This document shows, piece by piece, positions 51,985 through 63,403 of a stretch of DNA of 64,000 nt. The notes beneath the pieces are model-generated. The model did not search any database. It had not been told where the DNA came from and saw only the letters and a program-made list of their open reading frames with translations. Every line of letters starts with the position of its first letter. Position 1 is the stretch's first letter. The stretch is from Zingiber officinale (taxonomy: Eukaryota; Streptophyta; Magnoliopsida; Zingiberales; Zingiberaceae), in assembly GCF_018446385.1 (NCBI RefSeq), contig NC_056001.1:12642672-12706671 (forward strand), in the 5' to 3' direction. The translations under genes and the position numbers were made by a program.

Positions 51985-52310
51985 GCTGGATCGATCAGCC
52001 GATCGATTGGCTAATGCCCAATCGATTGGCTAATGCCCAATCGATCGGCTGATCGATTGGGTGAGTCCCCATGACAAGCCTCCTCCCAATCGATCAGTGG
52101 ATCGATTGGGGAGAATTGTCGATCGCACAGAATGCCTCCCAATCGATCGACTGATCGATTGGGAGTCGCGATTCTGTGCGATAAGCCCTAGATCGATCGA
52201 CCGATCGATCCAGGCAATTCCCAAGAGCACAGAGACTCTCTGGATCGATCGGTCAATCGATCCAAAGCCTCCCCAATCGATTGGGAGCAATCCAATTGAT
52301 TGGGATTCGA
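51985..52310. repeat. Palindrome array in E
   Basis: Repeated hairpins of the CCCAATCGATC/GATCGATTGGG form and some GGATCGATC/GATCGATCC forms, with 4 base loops, at the place corresponding to the array in F. Confidence 0.88.
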
Positions 52311-52842
52311 CCGTTGGCGTCGTATTTAGCTGTTGGCGAGCGATTTCGTCGAGAGTATTCTCGACTTTTATCTCCAATCTTCACAGCGACATTACAGCTT
52401 CTCCACAGAGTTCTCACCGCCAGATCTTGAAGGTTCTTGGAGGTATTTCCTAGTCAAGAGGCGGATCTACAACAAGAAGAAGAAGCTAGGGTTAGGGTTT
52501 ATTGTGTAAACCGTGTAAGTCTTCCCTTGTATTTGCTTCTCTTTGGTTCTTGGTGTATTGAGAGTATTGTAGGGCTTCTTCGCCTTCGGTAGTTATCGTA
52601 AAGGAGCGTTTCATAGTGGAGGGTGCGTGAGTGTGTGGATCCTTGGATTAATCACCTCTTCTTGAGGTGGATACCAAGTAAATCTTTTGTGTTAGCATTG
52701 TGTGTTTGTTTTCTTGTATTTTCCGCTGCACATCATCGAAGAAGCAAGCAACGACGAGCATGAGATCGCGCCGAACTATTCACCCCCCTCTAGCTACATT
52801 TCGGTCCCAACATTTCCAACTTCACGCTTTCGGATAGGATCA

Positions 52843-53690
52843 TCTATGATTCGAAATCGATGAATTATTTTGATCTCGCTAGCTCGTACCACTTCACATT
52901 CCTAAATGAAACCTCTATTCTAATCTAGATAGCTCTTCTAACTGCACATCGATTAACACAAAGCATAAAATACCTTCTACGGGTTACTGTGGTTGTTGGA
53001 AAAAGAGGGCTGCAACTAGGGCTTTCCCTTCTTCACTGGCTGTCTCAGTTAGCTCCGATGAGCTCCGGCTAACTTCGGCGAACTCCGGCGGTGCTGCCAA
53101 GAAAAGGACAGTAGCTAGGGCTTTTGTTGGAGAAAACAAAAAGGTAGCAAGATGTTGTTGTTGGTGGGGTAAAAAAGAGAGAACAACTAGGGTTGTTGCT
53201 CTTGGCTGTTGAAGGAGAAGAAAGACAACAATGTTAGTTGGGGAAGGCTGGAAACAGAAAGGATGGTTGCTCGAATACTAAAGGGGAAAGGAAACCTTTT
53301 TTCTTTTCACCGGTTGTCTCAGCGAACTCCAATGATAACCACAGCTAGTTTCGACGGCTACTAAGCTTGGTTAGAAAAATAGGGCAGTAAGTAGGGCTTT
53401 GCTTTCCCTTATTAGCTGGTGGTTCGGCAAGCTCCGACAGACTCAAACGAGCTCCAATGGTGCTGCCAAGAAGCAGGACAGTAAGGAAGCGGAAGCTTGT
53501 TGCTTGTTGTCATTGGAGAAGAGAAAAGAAGAAGAAGAGAAGAGGGTTGTAAGCTTCGGTGGGGAAGAGAAGAAAAGAGGGAGAAAACGGAGGAGGTCTG
53601 AGGGGGTGCATGTGGGTGGTATGAGTTATACTTTTTCTTTATTATTATATTATTTTCCCATACTTTACATCCACTGCCGATCAGACATTC
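52843..53690. other. Repeat-like non-coding stretch with an internal duplication
   Basis: No gene recognised. A segment of about 60 bp ending GGTGCTGCCAAGAA occurs at about 53044-53103 and again, diverged, at about 53411-53471. GGGCTTTCCCTT / GGGCTTTGCTTTCCCTT also recur. It is probably part of an older LTR; orientation unknown. Confidence 0.4.
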
Positions 53691-53750
53691 TCGGTTTTAG
53701 AATAGTCACTCGACTATGTGAATACTATAGGTGCTTTCCGCCATGAGTTA

Positions 53751-53911
53751 GAGTTGCCGCTTGACTATCACTTATTGACTTGGGTGTAAAGTCATCGCTC
53801 GGCTATATCTCACTGATCTAGGTTTAGAGTTGTCGCTTGGCTATATCTCACTGACCTAGGTTTAGAGTCGTCGATCGATTATATCTCAATAACCTGGGTT
53901 AATAGTCGTCG
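53751..53911. repeat. Tandem repeats, about 45 bp x 3-4
   Basis: Imperfect units built on GGCTATATCTCACTGACCTA and GGTTTAGAGTCGTCGCT. Related sequence (CGTTGCTCGGCTG, GGGTTTATAGTCATTG) occurs at about 57183-57235 on the far side of the plus-strand ORF. Confidence 0.75.
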
Positions 53912-54243
53912 TTTCAAATTCAACGGTTAGGTCTTGACTTTGTTTTCCGTAGCTCTCGATCGGACGACCTAAAGCATCTTCCCCTAGGGTCTATAAACCC
54001 TTATTCACCGTTGTTCTCATACTTCATTGCATCTTCCTCATGCACGCTCTCTACTGATTCTCTCCTTCGTCGTTCGTTGCCAGCGATATTTCTTTGTAAG
54101 CTCTCTCTCTCTCCCTTTGTTCGTCCACTTCTTGATTTTCATCAACATTCCCGCCTCTGCTTTTCGTTGCTTCTCTATTGTTGTCTCTTCTCCTCCTCCT
54201 CTACCTATCGCTGGCTTGTGGTATACATCCACCAAGTTCGATT

Positions 54244-56730
54244 TAACAGCAACGAAATAATGCAGATGCAAATGTCCTACAATATTCCCGATGACTACCA
54301 AATAATCATTCCCACTGCATATGCACGCCCACATATGTCGCCAAATGGCTGCCTTACTTTTTTTTAAAGACTAATTTTTGGCTAGTCTGCGATTCCCGGT
54401 CCACTCATTTTTCTCTGGAGTTTGTAGATACTTTCATATTCCATTACCCCAGTTAGTGTTGAACTCCTTTAGGCTTTTGCGTGGGGTGATAATCTTATTT
54501 CGTCTGTACGGCATCCCACTAGTCCCTTGCATTTTCTATTATTTTTACTATCCTAAGATCTCCGAGGCGAGAATCTTTCTCTTACATATCCAAGTGGGCT
54601 CTATATTATTTGATAAAATGTCTTCTTCCAGCAAACACTGGAAGGACCATTACTTTTTTGTTCACCTCCTCGAGTGGCCATCATTCTCGACCGGCTAGTT
54701 AATGGAGTTGATGAAGCCTCCTATTTTGCACAAGTATCGCTGGGAGCCAACCTACCTTGAGGTGGTCGTTGATCTCGCCGATCAGAAGCATCACATACAT
54801 AAAAAAATGTGGAACCGCCACATCAGCGGCCCCCCTAGAGCCGGTCCCACGGATATGGAGGGAGGTAAATGCAGGTACACAGGTGGAAAGTGCATAGCGG
54901 AGACGTTAACCCCAGGCAGTGACACCCCGGGGATTGACCCCTAGACCTTTCAGCCACAGAACTATGCACTCCCCATCTGTGCTACGCCCTGGGGACAGAA
55001 GCATCACATACATAAGCTGCTACACAAAGGTGTTCTATATCTTTTTGGACTGAGTCCCCTTCGCTTACGGCTGCCCGTCTCATTAGGTAAACTATTTCTT
55101 CCTATGTCACCTTAGAATCTAACTGATTTCACTTTTATTCTTGTAATCAAAGTTATGTTGAAGTCCTTGCTGAGCGGCAAGAGAAAGTTCTACGCCGTTG
55201 AGATCAACGCTCGTGTAGCTGTCGAGTTGGAGAACCGCAAGCTTATGCCGGTCAGAAGTTCAACTGATAAGACTAGTGAGGTGAGCCGAGCGGCTATGAG
55301 TAGTGCAGCCGCTACCATTGGCGAGCTTCCTTCTGAGCGGCCTACCAGGGTCCCAGTGGCCATACCATCTGAGTAGCCGCCGACCGACTCGGCAGGTTCT
55401 AGTAAGCCATTGCTTCAACACTAGCGGAGAAAAAGTCTCCGCTCGAAAGGAACCCCTGTTTGGTAGCCTCAACATCGGCGCCCGTGGAAGTGCATACTTT
55501 CCGACCTCCGTCCGAGTGGGGTGAGAGTTCATCTTCTGTCGTTTTCGAGAGGGCGGTAGTTTTGCCCACGCCAGCTTCATCCAACCGGACTTCATCAGTG
55601 CTCGAGCTGCCGATCGACGTACTTTTGGCACAGTCGGTTTCCTTCTTTCCACCATCGGCTAATCAAGAGACTGTAGTCTCCACCATCTGCCCCTCGAAGT
55701 CCAAGTCCAAGGGACAGGAGACTTCAAAGCCCTCCGATCTAGTTGGCCATAGACACATCTCAGCTCTGATCCGCTTACCCACTGACACCTGGTGCTCCCC
55801 CGACGATGACACACTCTGATCGCCCGAGCATACGATCCACATTTAGGGTCCTCTGGCCCAGACCTGGGCAGACGGCCAGAGCAGGGCGATAACCATTCCG
55901 CCAGAAGTTGGCTGACGGCTTCACTTAGAAATCCACCATGGTACATTTCCCAAGAGCTGTTATTCGTCTTTGTTGCACCGCTCTAACTCATACTTTTTGT
56001 AGTACTGGGTGGAGAGTCTGATGATATGTCAGAGGTTGGCCTTCCTTGAGCACGATAATAAGTAGCTACGAGCTTCGACCGGTGGAGCAAGCACGTCCTG
56101 AGCTGTTGTCAAAATGCTCACTGCTGAGGTCGCTCAACTAAAGGAGGATTTATAAAAATCACCTGAACAGCTAGTGGGCTCCGAGCGGGCATTATCAGCA
56201 GAGAAGAAAAAGAGCCAAAAGCAGGCTCAGCAGCTTGAGCGGCTCAACAAGCAAACCAAGGATTTTGACTCCAAGGTCAAATCAACGAACACTGAAAACT
56301 CCGCACAATAGAGGACCTGGAGAAGAAAAATCTGGAGGCTCAAACCTTGCAGAAAAAAGTCAAGGAAACAGAGACAACTCTGGCACAAGAACAATCGAGC
56401 TGATCGATGGAGCAACAGAAAATTATCGATCAAGATGCCGAGTTGAAGTCTCTCAAGGCCGAGCTGGAAGCGTCGAAGGCCCAAATGGTTGAGTTTCAAG
56501 AGGATGAGCCCACACAGCTCGAGGACTTCCGAGTTAAATATCTCCGCTCAAAGGGCTTCAACCTGCTCTTCTCCGATCGAATTCTATGACTTTTCAATCT
56601 CGATATAACCAACATCTTCCAGCAGCTGAAGGATTGCGGTCACTTGCATGTTGATGTCTCCGTTGATTCCATTCGGAAAGATGAGCTCATGGCCTCGCTC
56701 CCCAAGGAAGCTGTTGCCAATCCAGAGTAG
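54244..56730 (+). pseudogene. Antisense ORF of the Tat-like element, Transposase_28 type
   Basis: Plus-strand frames give a protein typical of the 'putative gypsy-type transposon' (Transposase_28) family: PDDYQIIIPTAYARPH, LRFPVHSFFSGVCRYFHIPL, NSFRLLRGVI, KHWKDHYFFV, then KLLHKGVLYLFGLSPL after a SINE. A Ser/Pro-rich middle (about 55150-55820) and a C-terminal coiled coil (DAELKSLKAELEASKAQMVE, 56430-56490) follow, ending near KEAVANPE at about 56728. It runs opposite to the gag-pol frames of the surrounding element, as described for additional antisense ORFs in Tat-lineage elements. Many stops and shifts; not functional. Confidence 0.75.
54803..54995 (-). mobile_element. tRNA-derived SINE, family 2, copy 2
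   Basis: On the minus strand it begins at 54995 with TCCCCAGGGCGTAGCACAGA, then GGGGAGTGCATAG, TGTCACTGCCTGGGGTTAAC and a tail of T after GGTTCCACA. The target duplication is 20 bp, perfect (54783-54802, 54996-55015). It splits the antisense ORF within the stretch coding for QKHHIHK. Confidence 0.92.
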
Positions 56731-57249
56731 ATTTTATATTTAAGTTTCTTGTCATCTTTTTGTACTTCCTCTAGTTTTTTGTAAAAAATTTCCAAGTATG
56801 AATCAACGTTCCTCCGTCCTGCACATAGAGTGTCTCACCCTCGGAGTCTTCCAAGTGTAAATCAATGTCCTCCTGTTCGACTACATATAGCATTTCATCC
56901 TTGAGGCTATCAAGTATTAATACATGTGTCCCAGCTCGGTGATTCAGCGTGTTCCATTTAACTTAGTTACCACGTGCAATAATTTGAATCTCATGAGCTG
57001 AGGTTAAGCGACATTCCATTATATAAAATAAGAATGGGCACTTAGCTTGATCAGGTCACGTATCCCCTCTCTTTCATGTGAAGATTCCTCTCCGCCCACT
57101 TATGATTCGCCCGATCAGGTTAGGGTGTTTGACACTTGCATTTTTATTAGAAAGTCTTGATAACACCCGCTAGGTTTTATAACCGTTGCTCGGCTGTTGA
57201 ATCAGGGTTTATAGTCATTGTTCGACTGCGGAGTTCCAAGGCTGCTTGA

Positions 57250-58900
57250 GATTTCTCCCATTTTTATCTTGTAAATAATAAGCTCTCGAGCGAAGCTTCT
57301 GAATGACTTTATATGGTTCTTCTCATAGGGATTCTAACTTGGTGATGTCACCAACCAACTTCACTCTCTTCCATACCAAGTCGTCGACCTGGAATGATCT
57401 CAAGATCACCCTCCAATTATAGCTCTGCTTCATGCGTTGCCGGTATACCATGATCTGAATGACAACCTTATCTCACACTTCATCCACCAAGTCGAGCTTT
57501 ATGAGTCTTCGATTGGCGTTTCCATCATCATAGAGATACACCCGGTCGGACTCTACTCCTACTTCGACCGACACCATTGTCTCACCCCCGTACACCAAAT
57601 AGAACATGGTTATGTCGGTCGCCTCTCTAGGTGTGATGCGATAAGCCCATAATATGCTTGGGAGTTTATCGACCCAACTGCCTCTGACATAGTCGAGCCA
57701 AGCTCGAATTCCTTCAAGGATTTCCCTATTGGTGACTTTAGACTGACCATTGCTCTATGGATAAGCCACTGAAGTGAAAGCATGTAGGATGTCATAGCCA
57801 TCACACCACTCTCTGAGCTTCCGTCCTGAGAACTATCTTTCGTTGTCCGAGATGAGCTTGCGAGGGATGTTGAACTGACATAAGATGTTTTGCCATATAA
57901 ATTTGATAACCATGTGCTCGGTTATCTTGGAGAGCGGCTTGATCTCTACCCATTTTGAGAAATAATCTATTGCCACAAGTAGAAATCTTCATTACCCGAT
58001 TGCCATAAAAAATGGTCTAACGATGTCCATGCCTCACTGGTCGAGTAGACAATAGATGCTTTCAACTTTTTGGTAGATCGGTGCAGGATGTTCTGGTATT
58101 TCTGATAGGACAGGCAAATGGACACCGTCTGAGTAGCGTCGTCTTGAATGTGGCTAAAAATATCCGGCCAGTAGGATCTTGCGAGCTAGTGATTTGCCGC
58201 CCGGATAAGGGTGTCAAAAATGAACCCAACTCGATGACCTAACCCAAGTCGACTCGAAAAAAAATCAAGTTCGGGTTAGGTATTTTTAGGTTCGAGTTGG
58301 AGAGTTAAAATTTTTAGGTCGGATTCAAGTTAACCCGGGTTGACCTAAATATAGTATTTAGTGAGTTTTTTTTGGGTTAAATTGAATTTTATTTTTAAAA
58401 TTAAGATGTTATTATGTATATTAATATCATGTTTGTATGATAATGATGGAGTATTGAGATAAAAGTAAAGAATTATAGGGAAAAAAGTCGTTTTGAATCA
58501 GATTTTTGGATTATTCGAGTTGGTCGGGTTTAGGTTTAGGTTTTGAGGTTTTGGGTTGAACTCGGGTTCAGGTCGGGTTTGGGTTGGGTTAAAAAAAAAT
58601 CCAACCCGACCCGATCCATCCGAATTGACACCCTTACGCCCAGATGACTACCGTAGGAACCTTGGTGAACTTCTTACAGGATGTACTCAATGTCGTTCGA
58701 TCTGATGTACTTAATTAGCAGTCTCGAGAAAGCTTTTTTATATAATTGATCTCCAATTAATGTGAACCATGTGACTCTCCTTTTTAACAACTTAGCTTCC
58801 TCCCTATCGACCGATGTAACCCCCGATCGGAGGAACTCTATCAATGGCATCCTCCAGTCGCTTGAGAAGCTTATTCCAGCTGTTCTGTCAATATGTGTCA
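57250..58900 (-). pseudogene. Integrase region of the Tat-like element
   Basis: Minus-strand fragments: FSSDWRMPLIEFLRSG (about 58860), DIEYIL (58690), then after the MITE SLARKILLAGYF-like sequence, LDHFLWQSG/FLKMGRDQAALQD pieces at 57992-57801, and SVAYP/SQSKVTNREIL-type integrase core frames at 57800-57610. The reading frame changes often and stops are common. It is interrupted by the 431 bp MITE at 58206-58636. Confidence 0.7.
58206..58636. mobile_element. hAT-type MITE in the integrase
   Basis: Perfect terminal inverted repeats TAAGGGTGTCAA / TTGACACCCTTA at 58206 and 58636. The 8 bp target duplication has one mismatch: CGCCCGGA (58198-58205) and CGCCCAGA (58637-58644). The interior is rich in GGGTT/AACCC motifs near both ends and AT-rich in the middle. 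No coding capacity. Confidence 0.92.
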
Positions 58901-59166
58901 CTAGTAAAACTTGCTCGACCGACTTATCTATGTTGATCGGAGATAAAAAAATTTGCTAACTTGGCCAACTCGTAAGCATACTGGTTGTCTGACCGGGGGA
59001 TCTTATATATAACTACTTCTTATAAACTTATCTTCAATTTCTCGAAAGCTTCGGCATACAACTTGAGTCGGGCATTATTTATCTCGAATGTTCCCAACAG
59101 TTGTTGAGCTACCAGCTGAGAATCTGAATGAATGAGGACTTTCGTGGCTCCCACATGCCGGGCTGC

Positions 59167-59650
59167 TTATAGGCTAGCTATCAAGGTCTTATATTCTACC
59201 TCATTATTTGTGGCCCAATAATATAGTCGCATGGACAACTCCATCCTATCCTCACGCGGCGATATTAATAGGACCCCTATTCCACTACCTTGTTGAGTGG
59301 ATGAGTCGTCGACATATATCTTCCAAGTCACATCTGCCTCAACGTTCTGTACCTTGGTGACAAAACCAGCCAAGGCTTGGGCCTTGATTGTCGTTCGGGG
59401 TTGATAATATATGTCAAACTCACTTAGCTCAGTGGTCTAGTTGATCAGTCATTTGGATACCTCTAAGTTAAGGAGAACTCTTCCCAACACGTTGTTAGTC
59501 AGCACCAAGATGGGATGTGAGAGGAAGTATAGACGAAACCTTCGAGCGGTGAGTACTAGCTCGAACACCAACTTTTTGAGATAGGTGTAACGGGACTCTG
59601 CATCTTTCAATATATGACTTAAGAAATACATTGGGTATTGTTCAGAGTCA
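59167..59650 (-). pseudogene. RNase H region of the Tat-like element
   Basis: Minus strand: FLSHILKDAESRYTYLKKLV and FLSHPILVLTNNVLGRVLLN (59631-59449), then a second RNase H-like segment with KIYVDDSSTQQGSGIGVLL and WATNNEVEYKTLIASL (59330-59167). Stops separate the pieces. Confidence 0.8.
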
Positions 59651-59912
59651 TTTTGTCACACCAACGCCGAGCCAATCTCATGCTCTGTGGATGACAAATA
59701 TATCTAGAGCGGCTCACCGGGGATGGGCTTTGCCAATACAAGTAGGGAGGTAAGGTATTTCTTAAGTTCTTCCAGTGCCTTGTCGCATTCCGTGTCCCAC
59801 TGGAATTTTATCACGCGATGCAGGATCTTAAAGAACGGGTGAAGCCTATTGGACGATTTAGAAATGAATCTTGACAACGCGGTGATCCGTCCAATCAGCC
59901 GTTAGGCCTCCT

Positions 59913-60800
59913 TTAAGTTGCAGGGAGGGGCATGTCTTGCAACGCCTTCAATTTGCTCGAATTTACCTCGATTCCTGGCTCAGTCATGATATATCTGAGA
60001 TAGCAGTCACTCTTTGCCCCGAACATACACTTGCTCAGATTTAGCTTGATTCCGTACATCCTCAGGATTTCGCAAGTTTCTTCAATATATATGCAAAGGT
60101 CAGTGACTCGGAGTAATTTTATTAATATGTTGTCGACATATACCTTCATATTCCGGTCGATCTACCTTTGGAACACCTTGTTTATCAATCTTTGGTAAGT
60201 GGCGCTAACATTCTTCAGTCCGAATGGTATGACGTTATAGCAATAGGTCCCGTCGGTCGTAATGAAGCTAACTTTCTCATGATCTTCCTTGGCGAGTGAC
60301 ACTTGATGATAGCCCTGGTACGCATCAAGCATACAGATCAGCTGGCAGTCTATTGTAGAGTCCACTATTTGATCAATACATAGCAGGGTATAGAAATCCT
60401 TGGGATAAGCCTTGTTAAAGTCATAGAAGTCGATGCAAACCCGCCACTTGTTGCCCAGCTAGGAGACCAGCACAACGTTAGCCAGCCAGCTCGGAAATTG
60501 AACCTCGTGGATGTGATCGACCTCCGGTAATTTTTCTATTTCTGCTCGGATAATCTTATTCTGCTTCGAGCTGAAATCCCTCTTCCTCTGTTTCACTAGC
60601 TGGACTCGACAAGATGCCCGAGATTTCGTGAGTTGACCAAGCAAATACATCGTGGTTTTGCCTAAGGTAGGTGACCAACTCTGCCTTTCTCTCATCTGCC
60701 AGGTCGTGGCGACAAATGTTGTGACTTTCGATCAGCTGGGATGGATCTGAATCTCCTCTTTTTTATCATAGACCAGCGCAGGAGGTTCCTCCATGATTAT
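59913..60800 (-). pseudogene. Reverse transcriptase region of the Tat-like element
   Basis: Minus strand: IIRAEIEKLPEVDHIHEVQF and WLANVVLVS (60600-60459), ICMLDAYQGYHQVSLAKEDH with YCYNVIPFGLKN (60345-60180), and VYVDNILIK (about 60145). The usual YVDD active-site motif reads YVDN, so one metal-binding Asp is changed. Stops lie between the pieces. Confidence 0.85.
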
Positions 60801-60803
60801 GTT

Positions 60804-63403
60804 TGTTAGAGTGCATACTAAAAGTCTAGCTTTTGTATAAACATTTATTTAGAAATAAAGAATCACAATGGTCAAATATCTACATTTATTTGTTAAATGT
60901 AATTTTGTTCAATTAATTTATATAGTAGACAACATGGTGTGTGGTGTCATACACAGAAGATCATGTTGTCAGTTCTTTATAAATTATAAATAGTTGCTCG
61001 CGACTAAAAAGGAAAGGAACAAACCCTTGAAGTAGTCGTAGTATAATTAAGTATTAGTTTATCTTAACTAATAAATTACACTGATACACTCCAAGTGTAT
61101 TGAGTAGGACCATTTTAGGTAAGTTCTTTTTGTACTGACTTTATAAAAGAACTAGACCTTAGTTATTATGGAAGTGTGCGCTCTTAATCCTAATATAATA
61201 ACAAACACATATATTTAGTATTTATTTCTTTGACTTATCAATGGGTGAGATTTAGCTCGATAAATCAATAAGCCCGATAAGTTGGGAAATGATATTACTT
61301 ATAGTGTGTGTTGTTGATTATAGAAGGAAACTGTGTCCTAGTAATCTAGGTTGAGAATGACCCCAAGAGGAGCTCATAAGGATTGTTATGTTAAACCCTG
61401 CAGGTGGACTTAGTCTGACATCACGATGAGGTTGAGTGGTACTACTCTTGAACAAATATATTAATTAAATGAGTTGTCAGTAACTCATTTAATTAATGGA
61501 CATTCGACATCTTAAACACAGGGAGACTAACACACTCATAATAAGAAGGAGCCCAAAATATAATTTGGGATTGGTGCGGTAGTTCAATAATAGTTCTTTA
61601 GTGGAATGAGTTATTATTGATGAAATTAAGTTATGTGTTCGGGGCGAACACGGGATGCTTAATTTCATCGGGAGACCAAAACCAATTCCTCCTCTCGGTC
61701 CTTATCGTAGCCTCTTAATTATAGAGTACTATACCCACCTATACCCACCTTCTTACCCATCCTATAGGGGCCGACCAAGCTAGCTTGGAGTCCAAGCTAG
61801 GGCTGGCCAAAGGCATGGTTCATGGGTTCATGAGGTGGCCGGCCCTAGCTTGAACCCAAGCTTAGGTGGCCGACCCTATTAAAATAAAAAGTAATTTTAT
61901 TTATTTTTTATTTTTCTTATGTGGATTCCATGATTTTAAAAGAGAGCTTAAAATTTAAATATTTCCTTTTATAGCTTTCTACAAAAGATTAAGAAAAGAT
62001 TTGAAATCTTTCCTTATTTGTAGATTGAAAGGTAGATTTTAATTTTGAGAAAACTTTCCTTTTTTAACCATGTTCATGATTTAAAAGAGAGTTTAAAAAT
62101 TAAATATTCTCTTCTATAAAAGATTAAGAAAATATTTGATATCTTTCCTTATTTGTAGATTAAAAGGAGATTTTAATTTTTAGAGATAACTTTCCTTTTT
62201 GGAAATCATCCACATGTTTAAAAGAAAGATTTTAATTTTTAAAATTTCCTTTTTACAAATCACCATGAAGGGAAAAATTATTGGAGAATTTTTTTATAAA
62301 TTTCCGGAAACAAATTAGGAAGTTTTAATTCTTGTGTGAATTAAATTTTCCTTGATTGGGATTATAATAGTGGCCGGCCATATGGTTTGAGAAAAGGAAA
62401 TTGTTTTTAAATCAATTAAATTTTCTTTTTCATGGCAAAGGAATTAAGGAAGTTTTTATTAAAATTTCCTTATTTGCCAAGACCAAAGAATATAAAAGAA
62501 GGGGTAGAGGTGCCTTCATGGGGGGATAACCTCTATTCTATTTTTCTCCTCTCTTTTTCTCCTTGGGTGTGGCCGACCCCTCCTCTTTCTCTCTTCCCTT
62601 TCTTGTTGCCGAAACCTCTTCATTGGTGGAGTTGCTTTGGTGGCCGGATCAAGCAAGGAGAAGAAGGAGAGAAAGGAAGCCTAGTCTCTAGCATCCCTTG
62701 GAGCATTGGTGGTGGCCGAACCTATCCATTAAGAAGGACTCTTGGTGGCCGAAACCTAGAAGGAAGAAGAAGGTGCTTGGTGGTTCTCATCTCGGAAGAT
62801 CGTTGCTCACACAACGTCTGAGGTCAGAAGAGGAATACGGTAGAAGATCAAGAGATCATTAAAGTTCACAAAGAAAGGTATTACTAGTATTTATTTTCCG
62901 CATCATACTAGTTTATTTTTCTTTGTATGAATTCCAAACACAAGAGGCATTAGATCTAGTTTTTCGAATAAGTTTTTCGAGTTTGTGTTTTCTTCTTTTT
63001 CGAATTTGTGATTCGATTGTTCCTTTTGGTTAACCTAGAGTTATTTAAGGAAATTAAATATTAGCTTTCCTTAAAAGACTTTGTCTAGGCGGTGGTGGTT
63101 GCTCCCATATCCAAAAAGGTCATGTGCCTCGCCATGCAGTCCTGGAAGCCAATTTTGGAAATTAATATTTAATGAAATTAATAACATAGGTGGATTTGGA
63201 TCAATAGTATTAAATTCCGCTTGCAATCCAAATCTAAACCATCAAGAACAGATAAGTTAAATTTGGAATCAATGATGTTAAGTTCCGTCTGCGATTCCTA
63301 ATTTAACTTCTAAAGAACACAATAGGTTATTTAAGGAAAGGTTTGATACTTGTACAAAATTTTGTATAGTGGAACATGTACGATTTTCCTAGGACTAACC
63401 AAC
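60804..63403 (+). repeat. Element I: 2.6 kb solo LTR between protease and RT
   Basis: It starts TGTTAGAGTGCATACTAAAA at 60804 and ends GGACTAACCAACA at 63403, with duplication ATGTT (60799-60803, 63404-63408). A likely TATA box, TATAAAAG, is at 62490-62497 on the plus strand, followed by a leader with a short frame (62432-62821) rich in GGTGGCCG motifs. No interior, primer site or second copy is present, so it is a solo LTR. Near its end there is an imperfect direct repeat (about 63186-63235 and 63255-63305). Confidence 0.85.
62490..62497 (+). promoter_or_regulatory. TATA box of solo LTR I
   Basis: TATAAAAG in the downstream third of the LTR, placed as expected for the LTR promoter. Confidence 0.5.

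Larger units (their letters stand above)
49921..52812 (+). repeat. Element E: solo LTR, interrupted by F
   Basis: The plus-strand LTR starts TATTGGTGCAATATTCCC at 49921 (terminal TG changed to TA) and ends TTTCGGTCCCAACA at 52812, with duplication TTTCC (49916-49920, 52813-52817). Its own length is about 1.49 kb. The start (TTGGTGCAA...GGTCAAGGTTGACCT) and the end resemble the LTR of element B, so E belongs to a sister family. It has a palindrome array at about 51985-52310. Confidence 0.92.
46219..52842 (+). mobile_element. Element H: LTR (about 830 bp), twice interrupted
   Basis: The LTR starts TGATGCAGCGATGAAGGG at 46219 and appears to end at ATAGGATCA, 52842. Removing the hAT (46787-49678) and solo LTR E (49921-52812) with their duplications leaves about 827 bp. 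The start, the spacing to TATATAAA at 49703-49710 and the following leader resemble the LTR of element G, so the two are probably related. No primer site or interior follows, so it looks like a solo LTR. The flanking 5-mers (GTTAT, TCTAT) agree only in part. Confidence 0.6.

Noticed and set aside
52061-52453. ORFs with repeated SIDRSI/DRSTDR peptides here and at 24182-24573, 25632-25947 and 50902-51292
   Set aside because: They are translations of the GATCGATC and GATCGGTC palindromes, open in several frames on both strands, without protein features.
46214-52847. Perfect 5 bp target duplication for LTR H
   Set aside because: The flanks GTTAT and TCTAT agree at only three of five bases, so it is not claimed.
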